A stretch of 32,389 bases of DNA from an uncultured Prevotellaceae bacterium (GCA_946409635.1 CAMJXD010000015.1:1-32389); one strand, 5' to 3'. Counted from the stretch's first letter, positions 1 to 8,242 are shown. Notes: generated by a model from the sequence alone, not told the origin. Numbers and translations are program-made.

Positions 1-147
1 CAGGGTGAAAATGAAGCTAAAACGGCGATTAACTTAACAGCCTAGAACCGTCCCTATTTTCCTGCCCGCAGCAATTTCACTGTTACATTCAAGCGCATTA
101 CCGGCATTTCTCCATCAGACTTCATGAAGATGGCCAAAGAAAAATAG
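1..147 (+). pseudogene. AraC-family regulator C-terminal remnant
   Basis: Frame 1 reads into residues RSNF..TFKRITGISPSDF and ends at a TAG at 145-147. This matches the second helix-turn-helix and C-terminal tail of Bacteroidales AraC-type regulators. An in-frame TAG at 43-45 cuts it from anything upstream, and the other two forward frames also have stops within the first 40 bases. Only about 33 codons of the domain are readable. It is therefore most likely the decayed 3' end of a regulator gene. The window edge hides what lies further left, so a sequencing error or a single nonsense mutation in an otherwise intact gene cannot be excluded. Confidence 0.6.
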
Positions 148-410
148 TTTCGATCCACAAGGCTTATTTCACTGAAAGATGTCTATCAATAAAGCGTTTT
201 TCGTTCTGTTTCCATGAAATAGAACATGGGTGCTGTCCATTTTCTTGCTCAAGAAAATGGCCTTTTTTAATTTTGTGATGCAATCCTAACCGATCGGGTT
301 ATCTCTAACTCATCAAACCTGCCCAAACTGGACCTATTAAATCTTACAAAGGGATTCAAACAAACAAATATTATTATCCATCATTATAAACCTTATTTAA
401 AAGTACTATT
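148..410. other. Intergenic region upstream of C10 protease
   Basis: Apart from the terminator at 237-268 I see no gene here. The stretch is AT-rich. No clear TAnnTTTG promoter box was found before the protease start at 411, so its promoter remains unassigned. Confidence 0.5.
237..268 (+). terminator. Rho-independent terminator
   Basis: Arms 237-246 and 251-260 pair perfectly (10 bp, CCATTTTCTT) around a GCTC loop and are followed by a run of six T at 263-268. It would end transcription from the AraC-type gene on the left and insulate the protease gene that starts at 411. Confidence 0.85.
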
Positions 411-2774
411 ATGAAGAGATTTTTATTTTTAACCGCATTGATAATTGCTTCGATGCAAGTGTTTGGTGCCAATGTGGACTTGGCAACAGCCAAGGCGACC
501 GCACAACAGTATGCTGCCAGCAAGATGGCTAACGGCAAGCAGATGGCTCCGTCGGCTATTGACTTGAAACTGGTGAAGCAGGAGATGAACTCCAACAAGC
601 CTGGTACGGCTGTGTATTACATTTTTAACACTGCCGACCATTTCTACATCATTTCAGGTGACGACCGTGCGCCAGAGGTGCTTGCCTATGGTGACCGTCC
701 GTTGGATGAGAAACGCATTCCTGCCAACATGGGGCACTGGCTGGCCAATTACAAGGGACAGATGGAGTATTTGCAGGAGCATCCTGAGTTGGTTATTAGC
801 AACAAATTGAACGAGCCTACTCGTGTCGCAAGTGTGGCTCCGCTGCTCACGGCCATGTGGGATCAGCAGGAACCCTACTACAACCATTGCCCTGTGTATA
901 ATGGCAAGTTCTGTGTCACTGGTTGCCCTGCCACTTCGTTGGCAATGGTGTTCTATTACTGGAAATATCCTGTAGGCCCCACTCCTGCTGTTTCGGGTTA
1001 CGACAGTTACGATTTCCAAGTCGAGCCTCTGCCTTCCATCACCTTTGATTGGGACAATATGATTGACGACTACCTGAATGGTTATACTGATGCCCAGGCC
1101 GATGCTGTGGCTTGGTTGATGCGTTACATCGGTCAGGAAGAGGAGATGGATTACTCCCCAACCGGCAGTGGTGCCTATGGTAGCGATATCTTGCGTGCAG
1201 TGAAATTCTTTGGTTACAACTCCAGTATGGCTCAACTTTACTACAAGTATTCCTACAGCGACAGTCGCTGGGTTGGCATGATTCAGGAGGAGTTGGCGAA
1301 CAACCGCCCCATTGTGTATTGTGCTTACGATAGTAATGCTGGTGGCCATGCCTTCAATGTCGATGGCTATGATTCAACCAACGATACCTACCACATTAAC
1401 TGGGGTTGGAGTGGCGATGGCAACTGCTATTGCGTGCTCAATGACTTCACTGACGGTCACTACACGTTCGATGACAATCAGCAGATGATTATCGGTATCC
1501 AGCCTCCTTATATGGGACCGACTATCGTGCCCAGTGTCAAGAATATGGCTATCGAGTCCTATGCCGAGAAAACTGCTACCGATGTTCTCACGGTTTACGG
1601 CTATTATCTGGAGAATGACGTGACGTTGACATTGAATGATCCTAATGGCGTCTTCTCGATTGATGCTGACCATGTGTCGTTGAGTGATGCGGATGCTGGC
1701 AAAGACATCAATGTGACCTATTCTCCCCAGGAACTGGGTACGCACAGTGCAACCATCACTATGCACAGCGAGGGGGCTGAGGATGTGGTGGTTAACTTGA
1801 CGGGTACCTCTATCTTTGAAACTCATAATCCCGTAATGCTCGATGCAAATGAAGACTATATCAAATTAACCGAATTCCGTGCCGATTGGACAGACGAGAC
1901 GCCTGCTAAGAATGTGGAGAGTTATACCTTGGAGGTGAAGAACAAATCGATTATTATGGAGTTGGGCGAGGCCGACTTCAGTGACTGCTATTATCAGGGC
2001 TCTAGTGTCATTTCACATTGGCAGGATTACTTCCCTGAGGGTTGGGTTTACAATGGAGATCAGTTATTTACTGGAAACGGTTGCATCCAGTTGGACTCAG
2101 AGGGTGAAATTCTCACACCCGAGTATGATCTGGCTGGCTATGACAAGATTACCGTTAAGATAAAAGCCAAGAGTTATAAATCATGGTATCAATCAGGTAT
2201 TACGATCTCGACCAGTCTCCAGTCAATTCACGTTGATCTGGAACCCAATTTTACCGACTACGTGTTTGTGCTTGACTGTGCCGACGTAGACCAGGTGGCC
2301 ATCAAGGGTGATAATTATCCGAACGACTATGGATCGATCGCAAACATCCAAATCCTAGCAGGTGATGCTAGCGAGCCTTCAAAACTCAAAGCCGTCAACG
2401 AGGAAGGAGATGCCGATTATCGCTTGATTACCGGTATTACCCCCGACAAGTTCTACACTGTTAAGAACCTGACAGCCGGCGGCACCTTCTTCTTCCGCGT
2501 GAAGGCCCATTACACCGACGACACCTGGAGCCCTTGGAGCAAGGCCAAGACCGTCGTCCTGCATGGTGAAGGACATGGCTATGCTGTGGGCGACGTGAAT
2601 CACGACGGCAGTGTGAATATCAGCGACGTGACTGCCCTGATTGATTATATGATGAATCCCCAGCAGCCGATTTGCACCATCTGTGCCGACATTGATGGTA
2701 ACCAAGCGGTGAACATCACCGATGTGACAAAACTCATTGATTTCCTGCTTGCGGGAAGTTGGCCCCAGAACTAA
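411..2774 (+). CDS. Secreted C10 (streptopain-like) cysteine protease with dockerin-like tail
   Basis: 787 residues. An N-terminal signal peptide (about 1-20) is followed by a Spi-type propeptide (about 21-125, with the FYIISGDDRAPEVLAYG motif). The C10 peptidase domain comes next: probable nucleophile Cys172 in TGCPATSLAMV..YWKYP, His313 in GGHAFNVDGY, and the N330-W-G-W pair typical of the family. The 141-residue Cys-His spacing fits streptopain-like enzymes. After it come beta-rich modules, including a fibronectin III-like segment at about 645-715. Two calcium-loop repeats (GDVNHDGSVNISDV and ADIDGNQAVNITDV, about 727-785) form a dockerin-like C terminus. It is expected to be exported and to cleave extracellular proteins. 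The gene stands alone between terminators. Its codons look more AT-rich than those of genes to the right, which may indicate acquisition. Confidence 0.9.
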   Translation: MKRFLFLTALIIASMQVFGANVDLATAKATAQQYAASKMANGKQMAPSAIDLKLVKQEMNSNKPGTAVYYIFNTADHFYIISGDDRAPEVLAYGDRPLDEKRIPANMGHWLANYKGQMEYLQEHPELVISNKLNEPTRVASVAPLLTAMWDQQEPYYNHCPVYNGKFCVTGCPATSLAMVFYYWKYPVGPTPAVSGYDSYDFQVEPLPSITFDWDNMIDDYLNGYTDAQADAVAWLMRYIGQEEEMDYSPTGSGAYGSDILRAVKFFGYNSSMAQLYYKYSYSDSRWVGMIQEELANNRPIVYCAYDSNAGGHAFNVDGYDSTNDTYHINWGWSGDGNCYCVLNDFTDGHYTFDDNQQMIIGIQPPYMGPTIVPSVKNMAIESYAEKTATDVLTVYGYYLENDVTLTLNDPNGVFSIDADHVSLSDADAGKDINVTYSPQELGTHSATITMHSEGAEDVVVNLTGTSIFETHNPVMLDANEDYIKLTEFRADWTDETPAKNVESYTLEVKNKSIIMELGEADFSDCYYQGSSVISHWQDYFPEGWVYNGDQLFTGNGCIQLDSEGEILTPEYDLAGYDKITVKIKAKSYKSWYQSGITISTSLQSIHVDLEPNFTDYVFVLDCADVDQVAIKGDNYPNDYGSIANIQILAGDASEPSKLKAVNEEGDADYRLITGITPDKFYTVKNLTAGGTFFFRVKAHYTDDTWSPWSKAKTVVLHGEGHGYAVGDVNHDGSVNISDVTALIDYMMNPQQPICTICADIDGNQAVNITDVTKLIDFLLAGSWPQN

Positions 2775-2852
2775 TCATCGATATTCTTTAATGAGTATGT
2801 TAAACTCAATTTTGAACTTGCACTCATAATAACCGCCGCCATAAAAGCTGAC

Positions 2853-2887
2853 AAAACCCGCTGAAATTCAGCGGGTTTTGGTTTTTT
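2853..2887. terminator. Bidirectional terminator between protease gene and tRNA-Leu
   Basis: Perfect 11-bp stem AAAACCCGCTG (2853-2863) / CAGCGGGTTTT (2869-2879) with a 5-base loop. T-rich sequence follows on the plus strand, and the A-run on the left arm gives a T-run on the minus strand. It can therefore stop both the protease transcript and the convergent tRNA-Leu transcript. Confidence 0.85.
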
Positions 2888-2888
2888 G

Positions 2889-2970
2889 TGCGCCTGATAG
2901 GACTCGAACCTACACAACCGGAGTTACCAGATCCTAAGTCTGGCGCGTCTGCCAATTTCGCCACAGGCGC
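2889..2970 (-). tRNA. tRNA-Leu (anticodon UAG)
   Basis: On the minus strand the acceptor arms GCGCCTG/CAGGCGC pair perfectly with discriminator A. The anticodon stem CCAGA/TCTGG encloses loop CTTAGGA, giving anticodon UAG (reads CUA and CUN codons). The T arm contains TTCGAGT, and a long variable arm is present, as in class II leucine tRNAs. CCA is not encoded. A promoter box lies about 90 bases upstream at 3059-3067. Confidence 0.95.
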
Positions 2971-3005
2971 GGGCGTTGCTCTCTGCGAAGATGGGCGGCA
3001 CCTCG

Positions 3006-3062
3006 GGAAAATCAAAACAAGTTTTGCTTTTCCGCTCGGCTTGCACCATTTTGCGGGTGCAA
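3006..3062 (-). repeat. Two inverted repeats in the tRNA-Leu leader
   Basis: 3006-3018 and 3021-3033 form a nearly perfect palindrome of GGAAAA-CAAAA type. TTGCACC at 3041-3047 pairs with GGTGCAA at about 3056-3062, which overlaps the -7 box. Between promoter and mature tRNA these may shape the leader RNA or its processing; no function is shown. Confidence 0.5.
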
Positions 3063-3067
3063 AGGTA
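3059..3067 (-). promoter_or_regulatory. Promoter -7 box of tRNA-Leu
   Basis: The minus strand reads TACCTTTGC, matching the Bacteroidetes TAnnTTTG -7 element, followed by ACCCGC. The same TANCTTTGCACC string precedes the other two tRNAs in the window. Confidence 0.7.
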
Positions 3068-3077
3068 ATAATTTTTT

Positions 3078-3109
3078 AGTTAACAGTTAATAGTTAACAG
3101 ATAATAGTT
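3078..3109. repeat. AGTTAAY heptad tandem repeat
   Basis: Four 7-base units plus a partial one (AGTTAAC, AGTTAAT, AGTTAAC, AGATAAT, AGTT). On the other strand this is the AACTNNN family found elsewhere in the window. It lies between the 3' end of xseB and the tRNA-Leu promoter. Confidence 0.75.
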
Positions 3110-3149
3110 TCGTCAGGCATCCAATTTTGGGGTAAGCCAGGGGGGGCCT

Positions 3150-3362
3150 CTAGCTATTGGACTGCTGGATGTCGGCAAGGATCTGCTTGAGCTGCTCGTC
3201 GGCTGCGGTGAGCTTGGTGCGGCACAGGGCCAGCAGCTCCTTGCTGCGCTTGGTGTAGGCGGTGAGGTTATCGATGCTGCACTGGGGGTCCTGCATCTTC
3301 TGGACAAGCTGCTCGAGTTCGGTAACGGCTTGGGTGTAAGTCATTTCAGTATTCTCTTCCAT
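3150..3362 (-). CDS. xseB: Exodeoxyribonuclease VII small subunit
   Basis: 70 residues from the ATG at 3362. The frame stays open upstream to 3416, but that extension overlaps xseA and lacks family similarity. The YTQAVTELEQLVQKMQ segment, the central SIDNLTAYTKRSKELLALC helix and the acidic C-terminal helix match XseB, a short helical hairpin that binds XseA to form the single-strand-specific exonuclease VII. It starts 7 bases after the xseA stop, so the two are surely cotranscribed. Length is normal for the family. Confidence 0.93.
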   Translation of the reverse strand: MEENTEMTYTQAVTELEQLVQKMQDPQCSIDNLTAYTKRSKELLALCRTKLTAADEQLKQILADIQQSNS

Positions 3363-3369
3363 GATAAAT

Positions 3370-4713
3370 CTATTGTTTAGTGTTATTGACTGTGGCATCG
3401 GCTGAGCCAGATGCAAACTGGACGGTTATCTGCTCGCCAGGGCGCAGTTGGCTGGCAGCGGTGACGCACCTGTCGCCTGCAGTGACAAGGGCGTAGCCTC
3501 GCTGCAGGGTGTTCTCGGGAGACAGCAGGGCGGCTTTCTCGCCCAGTGAGTTCAGGCGCAGCTGTTCGCGCTGCATGGCATGGCCGACGGCCTGGACGAT
3601 GCGCTCGGATGCGCGTTCAAGGCGGGTACTTTGCATAGCGATCAGGTTGCCTGCTGCCAGAGGGATATTCTTGGCATAATTGTCGAGGCGAATGCGGTTG
3701 GTCTCGATGATGCGGTGAGCAGTGGCGGGTATCATGGTGGTGTAGTGGGCCATCTGCTCTCGTGCCTGGGCAACGATGTCGCGCACGGCAGTGACGACGG
3801 CGTCCTGCATGCCATCGAGTCGGGCCAGTGCGGCAGCACCCTGCTGGATGAGCCACTCGGCGGCTGCCGTGGGTGTCTTGACCCGCATAGCGGCGACATA
3901 GTCGAGCACGGTCACGTCTCGCTCATGGCCGATGCCCACAATGACGGGAATGGGGAAGTTGGCCACATAGCTGGCCAGGTCGTAGTTGTCAAAGGAGTTG
4001 AGCTCTGATGTCGCTCCGCCGCCACGGATGATGACCACGCAGTCAAACAGCTCGATGTGGCTGTTGATGCGGTCCAGGGCGGCCATGACGGTGGGGACCG
4101 TCTGATTGCCCTGCATGACAGCGTGGAACAGGCAGGTGTAGAACTGCAGGCCGTAAGGATTGCCGCCCAGCTGATTCATGAAGTCGCCATATCCGGCGGC
4201 TCCTGCAGCCGAGACGATGGCGATGCGCTGCGGCACCGGGGGCCACGGCAGTTGCTTGTTCAGGTCGATAACGCCCTCGGCCGTGAGGCGGTTGATGATC
4301 TCCTGGCGCTGCCGCGCCATGTCGCCCAGGGTGTAGCTCGGGTCGATGTCGTTGATGACGACCTTGAGGCCATAGAGCCTGTGAAACGAGGCCGTGACGT
4401 TGACCAGCACCTTCATGCCGGTGGCCATGGCCTGGCCCGTGGCGTTGAGGAAGTCGTAATACAGCTTGCCGTACTTGCTGCCCCAGATGACGGCGCTCAT
4501 CCTGGCAACGGTCGTGCCCTGGTTGTCCTTCTCGAGGAGCTCGAGGTAGCAATGGCCGCTGCGGTTGAGGCGCATGTCGCTGGTCTCGGCGATGACCCAC
4601 TGGCTCTGCAGGATGGTCTCGCTGCTGACGACGCCCTCGATGAGCGCATTAAAGGCGCTCAAGGTCATGCCCTTGGGCTGCTGGGGTGCAGGGGTGGAAG
4701 GAGTCTCGTTCAT
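3370..4713 (-). CDS. xseA: Exodeoxyribonuclease VII large subunit
   Basis: 447 residues. An N-terminal OB-fold for single-stranded DNA (about 15-110) is followed by the catalytic domain with the conserved IRGGGATSELNSFD segment (about 228-241) and GIGHERDVTVLDYVA (about 262-276). A long helical region and a C-terminal beta segment (RGYALVTAGDRCV) complete the protein. With XseB it degrades single-stranded DNA from both ends to short oligonucleotides, in mismatch and recombination repair. Its start codon overlaps the stop of the upstream DUF3256 gene (ATGA type), so the two are translationally coupled. Confidence 0.97.
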   Translation of the reverse strand: MNETPSTPAPQQPKGMTLSAFNALIEGVVSSETILQSQWVIAETSDMRLNRSGHCYLELLEKDNQGTTVARMSAVIWGSKYGKLYYDFLNATGQAMATGMKVLVNVTASFHRLYGLKVVINDIDPSYTLGDMARQRQEIINRLTAEGVIDLNKQLPWPPVPQRIAIVSAAGAAGYGDFMNQLGGNPYGLQFYTCLFHAVMQGNQTVPTVMAALDRINSHIELFDCVVIIRGGGATSELNSFDNYDLASYVANFPIPVIVGIGHERDVTVLDYVAAMRVKTPTAAAEWLIQQGAAALARLDGMQDAVVTAVRDIVAQAREQMAHYTTMIPATAHRIIETNRIRLDNYAKNIPLAAGNLIAMQSTRLERASERIVQAVGHAMQREQLRLNSLGEKAALLSPENTLQRGYALVTAGDRCVTAASQLRPGEQITVQFASGSADATVNNTKQ

Positions 4714-5351
4714 CTGACAGGCTTGATGGCTGTGCCGCTGATGCGATATCTGATCGCTGGCCTGAGGTATTGTTCAAACCGCTTGTACTCGAGCGGCGAG
4801 AGAAACTGCTGCAGGCCATGGGTCGCCTCGATGGTGTCGTGGCCGTCGCCCGTGAAGGTGAGCTGAATGAGCGGGAATATCATCACGTCCTGCAGGTCCT
4901 GCCGCAGGTCGGCGGGCATCTTCTTGACAATAAAATCGTCGATGACGGGCATCTTGAACTTCTTGGCAGCCTTAGGGGCCGGGAGCCACTGCGGCGTCCA
5001 GAAGGTGATGCGGCTGTCGGGCACGGGGGTCTTTACCGTCTCGATGACGGCAATCAGGGTGTCCTTGCCGGCCGTCATCAGCCTCATCTCCACCTGGCGG
5101 CTGGCGCTTGAGTGCAGCTTGAGGCAGGTGCTGTCCAGCTCCAGCAGGCGGCTCTCACCCATCAGGTTGTTGGGGATAGCCACCTGCTGTCCGCTATTGT
5201 AATAATCCACCATGTCGAGGCGGTTGGTGCGCGTGAGCAGCGTGAAGATATTGCCCGGCTCACTGGCCAGGAAATCAGCCACAGTGCGCGCCTGCAGTTG
5301 CACCGGTAACAGTGCCGCCAGCACGACGATGATGTTCAAGAGTCGCTTCAT
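4710..5351 (-). CDS. DUF3256 family exported protein
   Basis: 213 residues from the ATG at 5351; a GTG two codons upstream at 5357 is possible but less likely. A signal peptide (MKRLLNIIVVLAALLPVQLQA, about 1-21) is followed by a soluble domain of the Bacteroidales-restricted DUF3256 type (RTVADFLASEP..., LLTRTNRLDMVDYY). It is predicted periplasmic. The function is unknown. It lies 48 bases after the M48 protease gene and overlaps xseA by 4 bases. The overlap ties it to the operon but does not by itself imply a role in DNA repair. Confidence 0.8.
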   Translation of the reverse strand: MKRLLNIIVVLAALLPVQLQARTVADFLASEPGNIFTLLTRTNRLDMVDYYNSGQQVAIPNNLMGESRLLELDSTCLKLHSSASRQVEMRLMTAGKDTLIAVIETVKTPVPDSRITFWTPQWLPAPKAAKKFKMPVIDDFIVKKMPADLRQDLQDVMIFPLIQLTFTGDGHDTIEATHGLQQFLSPLEYKRFEQYLRPAIRYRISGTAIKPVR

Positions 5352-5365
5352 TACCACGTTGCTGC

Positions 5366-5387
5366 TGTAACGATGAGTCGCGTTACA
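5366..5387 (-). repeat. Hairpin in the M48-DUF3256 gap
   Basis: TGTAACG (5366-5372) and CGTTACA (5381-5387) are perfect inverted arms with an 8-base loop, just upstream of the DUF3256 start. There is no T-run, so it is more likely an mRNA structure or operator-like palindrome than a terminator. Confidence 0.45.
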
Positions 5388-5399
5388 CTAGTTGCTGGG

Positions 5400-6197
5400 T
5401 TAATGGCTGCCGTACTGCTTCTTGACCTCGGGCAGCCACTTCTGGATGTCGGCGATGCGGGTAGAGTGGCTCGGGTGAGAACTCAGGAACTCAGGGGGCT
5501 CCTGTGATGAAGTGGCGGCCATCTTCTGCCAGAAGGTGATGGCCACATCGGGGTTATACCCGGCGATGGTCATCAGCACCAGGCCCATCTTGTCGGCCTC
5601 GCTCTCGTGCTTGCGCGAGAAGGGCTGCATCACGCCATACTGGGCACCCAGGCCATAGACCTGCTGGGCAATCTGCTGGGTGGCAGCACTCTTGCCGCTG
5701 GTAAAGATGCCGATAGCCTGTGCGCCATACTGGGCGAGCACCTGCTGGCTCATGCGCTCGTTGCTGTGCTTGGCCACGGCGTGAGCCACCTCGTGGCCGA
5801 TGACCACGGCTAGCTCGTCATCGCTGCTGATGAGGTTCATGATGCCCTCATAGACCACAATCTTTCCGCCGGGCATGCACCAGGCATTGATTTCGTCGCT
5901 GCGAATCAGGTTAAACTCCCAAGCGAAATTCTGCAGTTCGCTTTCCAGACCGGCATACTTGAGATAGGCCTCGGTAGCAGCGGCGATGCGCTGTCCCACG
6001 CGAGTAACCTGAGCACTCTGGGTCTTCTTGCCCGATACAGGAGCCGTCTGCATGAAGGTGGCGTACTCCTGCAGACTAGCCTGCAGCACCTCGGCATCGC
6101 TGACCAGATTCAACTGTTTGCGGCCAGTGATGGGAACCGATCCACAGCTGGAGAGCAGCATGGCTGCCAGCGACAGCATAATGATAATCTTTTTCAT
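5400..6197 (-). CDS. M48-family zinc metalloprotease lipoprotein
   Basis: 265 residues from the ATG at 6197. The frame is open further upstream but lacks a signal. The N terminus MKKIIIMLSLAAMLLSSC is a lipoprotein signal with the lipidated Cys after LLSS. The zinc motif is H135-E-V-A-H139, and the third ligand lies in HESEAD (197-202). C-terminal SSHPSHSTRI completes the M48 signature. It resembles BepA/LoiP-type periplasmic proteases that act on outer-membrane proteins, but it is short and has no TPR region. It sits between mrp and the DUF3256 gene, probably in one operon. Confidence 0.93.
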   Translation of the reverse strand: MKKIIIMLSLAAMLLSSCGSVPITGRKQLNLVSDAEVLQASLQEYATFMQTAPVSGKKTQSAQVTRVGQRIAAATEAYLKYAGLESELQNFAWEFNLIRSDEINAWCMPGGKIVVYEGIMNLISSDDELAVVIGHEVAHAVAKHSNERMSQQVLAQYGAQAIGIFTSGKSAATQQIAQQVYGLGAQYGVMQPFSRKHESEADKMGLVLMTIAGYNPDVAITFWQKMAATSSQEPPEFLSSHPSHSTRIADIQKWLPEVKKQYGSH

Positions 6198-6243
6198 AAT
6201 AGATTGAATTTTAGTTTGATATGAAATTATGGACTTGATAAAA

Positions 6244-7347
6244 CTAATGCGTTTGTACGACCTCGGTAGGAGGCAGAGTGGCGTTGCGCTTGTCGACAGC
6301 CTCGATGACGCGCGTTGCCAGCTGCTTGAAGGCGGCACCGCTCACGTCGTTCATGCGCACGACAGGCTGGCCGTCGTCGCTGCCCTTGCAGATGCCTGCC
6401 ACGAGCGGAATCTGTCCCAGCAGCTCCACATCGAGCTTCTCGGCCAGCTGCTTGCCGCCGTCGTGGCCAAAGATGTAATACTTCTCGTCAGGGTGGCTGG
6501 CCGGCGTGAACCACGACATGTTCTCGACAATGCCCAGCACAGGAACGCCCACATGCTCACCCATGAACATGCTGATACCCTTGCGCGCATCGGCCAGGGC
6601 CACCTGCTGTGGCGTGGTCACCACGATGGCACCGGTGATGGCCAGGGTCTGGACCAGTGTCAAGTGAATGTCGCTGGTGCCAGGAGGCATATCGATGATG
6701 AAGTAGTCCAGCTCGCCCCAGTCGGCCTCAGTGATGAGTTGGCGCAAGGCGTTGCTGGCCATGGCTCCGCGCCACAGCACGGCCTTCTCCTTGTCCACCA
6801 GGAAGCCGATGGACAGCATCTTCACGCCATATTTCTCCAGGGGGATAATCAGGTTCTTGCCATCCACCTCGTGCATGTAGAGCTGCTCGTCCTCGGCACC
6901 GAACATCTTGGGCATCGAGGGGCCAAAGATGTCGGCATCGAGCATGCCCACGCGGAATCCCTGCAGGGCGAGTGCCACAGCCAGGTTGCAGGCCACGGTC
7001 GACTTGCCCACGCCGCCCTTGCCAGAGCTCACGGCGATGATGTTCTTCACGCCGGGCAGCGGGTTCTCGATCTTGCGCACAGGATTATCCTGGCGAGTCT
7101 TCACTCCAATGTTTCCCTTAATGTCGACGTCGCCGCCCACGTGAGCGAGGATGGCAGCCTCGGCCGCCTTGACCACGCTCTTGATAAAGGGGTCGGTAGG
7201 TTTCTCAAATGTCAACGACAGGCTCACGCGGTTGCCGTCGATGCGGATGTCATCGTTCACCATGCCCATCTCCACGATGTCTTTTCCCGTGCCGGGATAG
7301 CGCACCGTGCGCAGGGCGTCCAGTACCAGATTAGGATAGATAGTCAT
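6244..7347 (-). CDS. mrp: Mrp/ApbC-type P-loop ATPase, iron-sulfur cluster carrier
   Basis: 367 residues. The N-terminal MIP18/DUF59 domain (about 1-90) is followed by a deviant Walker A, GKGGVGKST (109-117), then DADIFGPSMPKMFG and DMPPGTSDIHLT. The family carries Fe-S clusters to apoproteins in an ATP-dependent way. The usual CxxC in the VENMS..IFG loop is absent: the loop reads SWFTPASHPDEKYYIFG with no cysteine. I recall this form from Bacteroidetes homologues. The start lies directly after an AACTGAN heptad array, 16 bases from the trmB stop. Confidence 0.95.
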   Translation of the reverse strand: MTIYPNLVLDALRTVRYPGTGKDIVEMGMVNDDIRIDGNRVSLSLTFEKPTDPFIKSVVKAAEAAILAHVGGDVDIKGNIGVKTRQDNPVRKIENPLPGVKNIIAVSSGKGGVGKSTVACNLAVALALQGFRVGMLDADIFGPSMPKMFGAEDEQLYMHEVDGKNLIIPLEKYGVKMLSIGFLVDKEKAVLWRGAMASNALRQLITEADWGELDYFIIDMPPGTSDIHLTLVQTLAITGAIVVTTPQQVALADARKGISMFMGEHVGVPVLGIVENMSWFTPASHPDEKYYIFGHDGGKQLAEKLDVELLGQIPLVAGICKGSDDGQPVVRMNDVSGAAFKQLATRVIEAVDKRNATLPPTEVVQTH

Positions 7348-7350
7348 ATT

Positions 7351-7393
7351 CAGTTGTCAGTTTTCAGTTTTCAGTTTTCAGTTTTTCAGTTGG
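7351..7393 (-). repeat. AACTGAA heptad array before mrp
   Basis: Plus-strand units CAGTTGT, CAGTTTT (three times), CAGTTTTT and CAGTTGG. On the minus strand the array ends AACTGAA-AACTGAC-AACTGAA just before the mrp ATG, identical in these three units to the array before trmD. The upstream units are translated as the C terminus of trmB. Confidence 0.8.
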
Positions 7394-8161
7394 TTCTTGG
7401 TCGGGCATGAGCTGTGGCATCTGTATGTAGCCACGGTTGTAGCTGCGGTAGGTGTCGGGCTCAATGTCGATGTCGGGTTCAACGAGCTGCACGCCGTGGG
7501 GCAGTGCAAAGCGGATGTACTTGATGGTCAAGCCGCGCTGCAGCCACTGCATCTCGTAGTGCGTCTTGATGTCCAGGATGTCGTCGGCCAGGCCGCTGGC
7601 ATAGAGGTCATGGGTGTCGGCCTCGACGGGCAGGTGGTTCTCGTTGACCAGCGCATGGGTGTAGGTGTACAGGAAAGGGCTGTCGGTCTTCAGGTGGACG
7701 ATACCGCCGTCACACAGGATGTTGCGGTAATTGTCCAGGAAGCGTGTCGACGTCAAGCGCTTGTTCACCTTCTTCATCTGCGGGTCGGGGAAGGTAATCC
7801 ATATCTCGGCAACCTCGTCGGGGGCAAACATGCGGTCGATGAGCTCGATGCTGGTGCGCAGGAAGGCCACATTGGGCAAGCCAAGCTCGGTAGCCAGCTT
7901 AGCGCCGGTCCACATGCGCGCACCCTTGATGTCCACACCGATGTAGTTCTTGCCAGGGAAGCGCTGGGCCAGTCCCACGGCATACTCCCCCTTGCCGCAG
8001 CCCAGCTCCAGCACGATGGGGTTGTCGTTCTTGAAATACTGCTCATTCCACTTGCCACGCATGGGGCAACCTCCCTGCTGTGTCACCACGGCAAAGGGGA
8101 ACTGGAACACACACTGCATGCGCTCCATGTCGGCAAATTTCTTGAGTTTGTTCTTTCCCAT
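7364..8161 (-). CDS. trmB: tRNA (guanine-N7)-methyltransferase
   Basis: 265 residues from the ATG at 8161; the open frame to 8200 is not conserved-looking. The SAM-binding motif [10 protein letters not shown] (about 51-60), [10 protein letters not shown] and the catalytic [13 protein letters not shown] segment match TrmB, which methylates G46 in the tRNA variable loop. The extreme C terminus ([12 protein letters not shown]) is encoded by AACTGAA repeat units, so the end of the protein is repeat-derived and probably dispensable. It is the first gene of the presumed trmB-mrp-M48-DUF3256-xseA-xseB run; a promoter box lies at 8234-8242. Confidence 0.94.
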   Translation of the reverse strand: MGKNKLKKFADMERMQCVFQFPFAVVTQQGGCPMRGKWNEQYFKNDNPIVLELGCGKGEYAVGLAQRFPGKNYIGVDIKGARMWTGAKLATELGLPNVAFLRTSIELIDRMFAPDEVAEIWITFPDPQMKKVNKRLTSTRFLDNYRNILCDGGIVHLKTDSPFLYTYTHALVNENHLPVEADTHDLYASGLADDILDIKTHYEMQWLQRGLTIKYIRFALPHGVQLVEPDIDIEPDTYRSYNRGYIQMPQLMPDQEPTEKLKTEN

Positions 8162-8233
8162 GTATAATCCTGTTAATAATCTCGTTATCAAGTGCCACAC
8201 CTCGGCTCAAACGCCACAGGCAGACTTAAACAT

Positions 8234-8242
8234 GCAAATTTA
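8234..8242 (-). promoter_or_regulatory. Promoter -7 box of the trmB operon
   Basis: The minus strand reads TAAATTTGC (TAnnTTTG match), about 70 bases upstream of the trmB ATG, with a TTG about 20 bases further upstream (GATTGTCG). The fit is good, but it is assigned by motif only. Confidence 0.6.

Noticed and set aside
2824-3079. Short frames on both strands over tRNA-Leu
   Set aside because: They lie across the tRNA gene and its terminator.
6229-7410. 393-codon plus-strand frame opposite mrp
   Set aside because: His/Ala/Val-rich shadow of mrp that also runs into the repeat; mrp itself is unmistakable.
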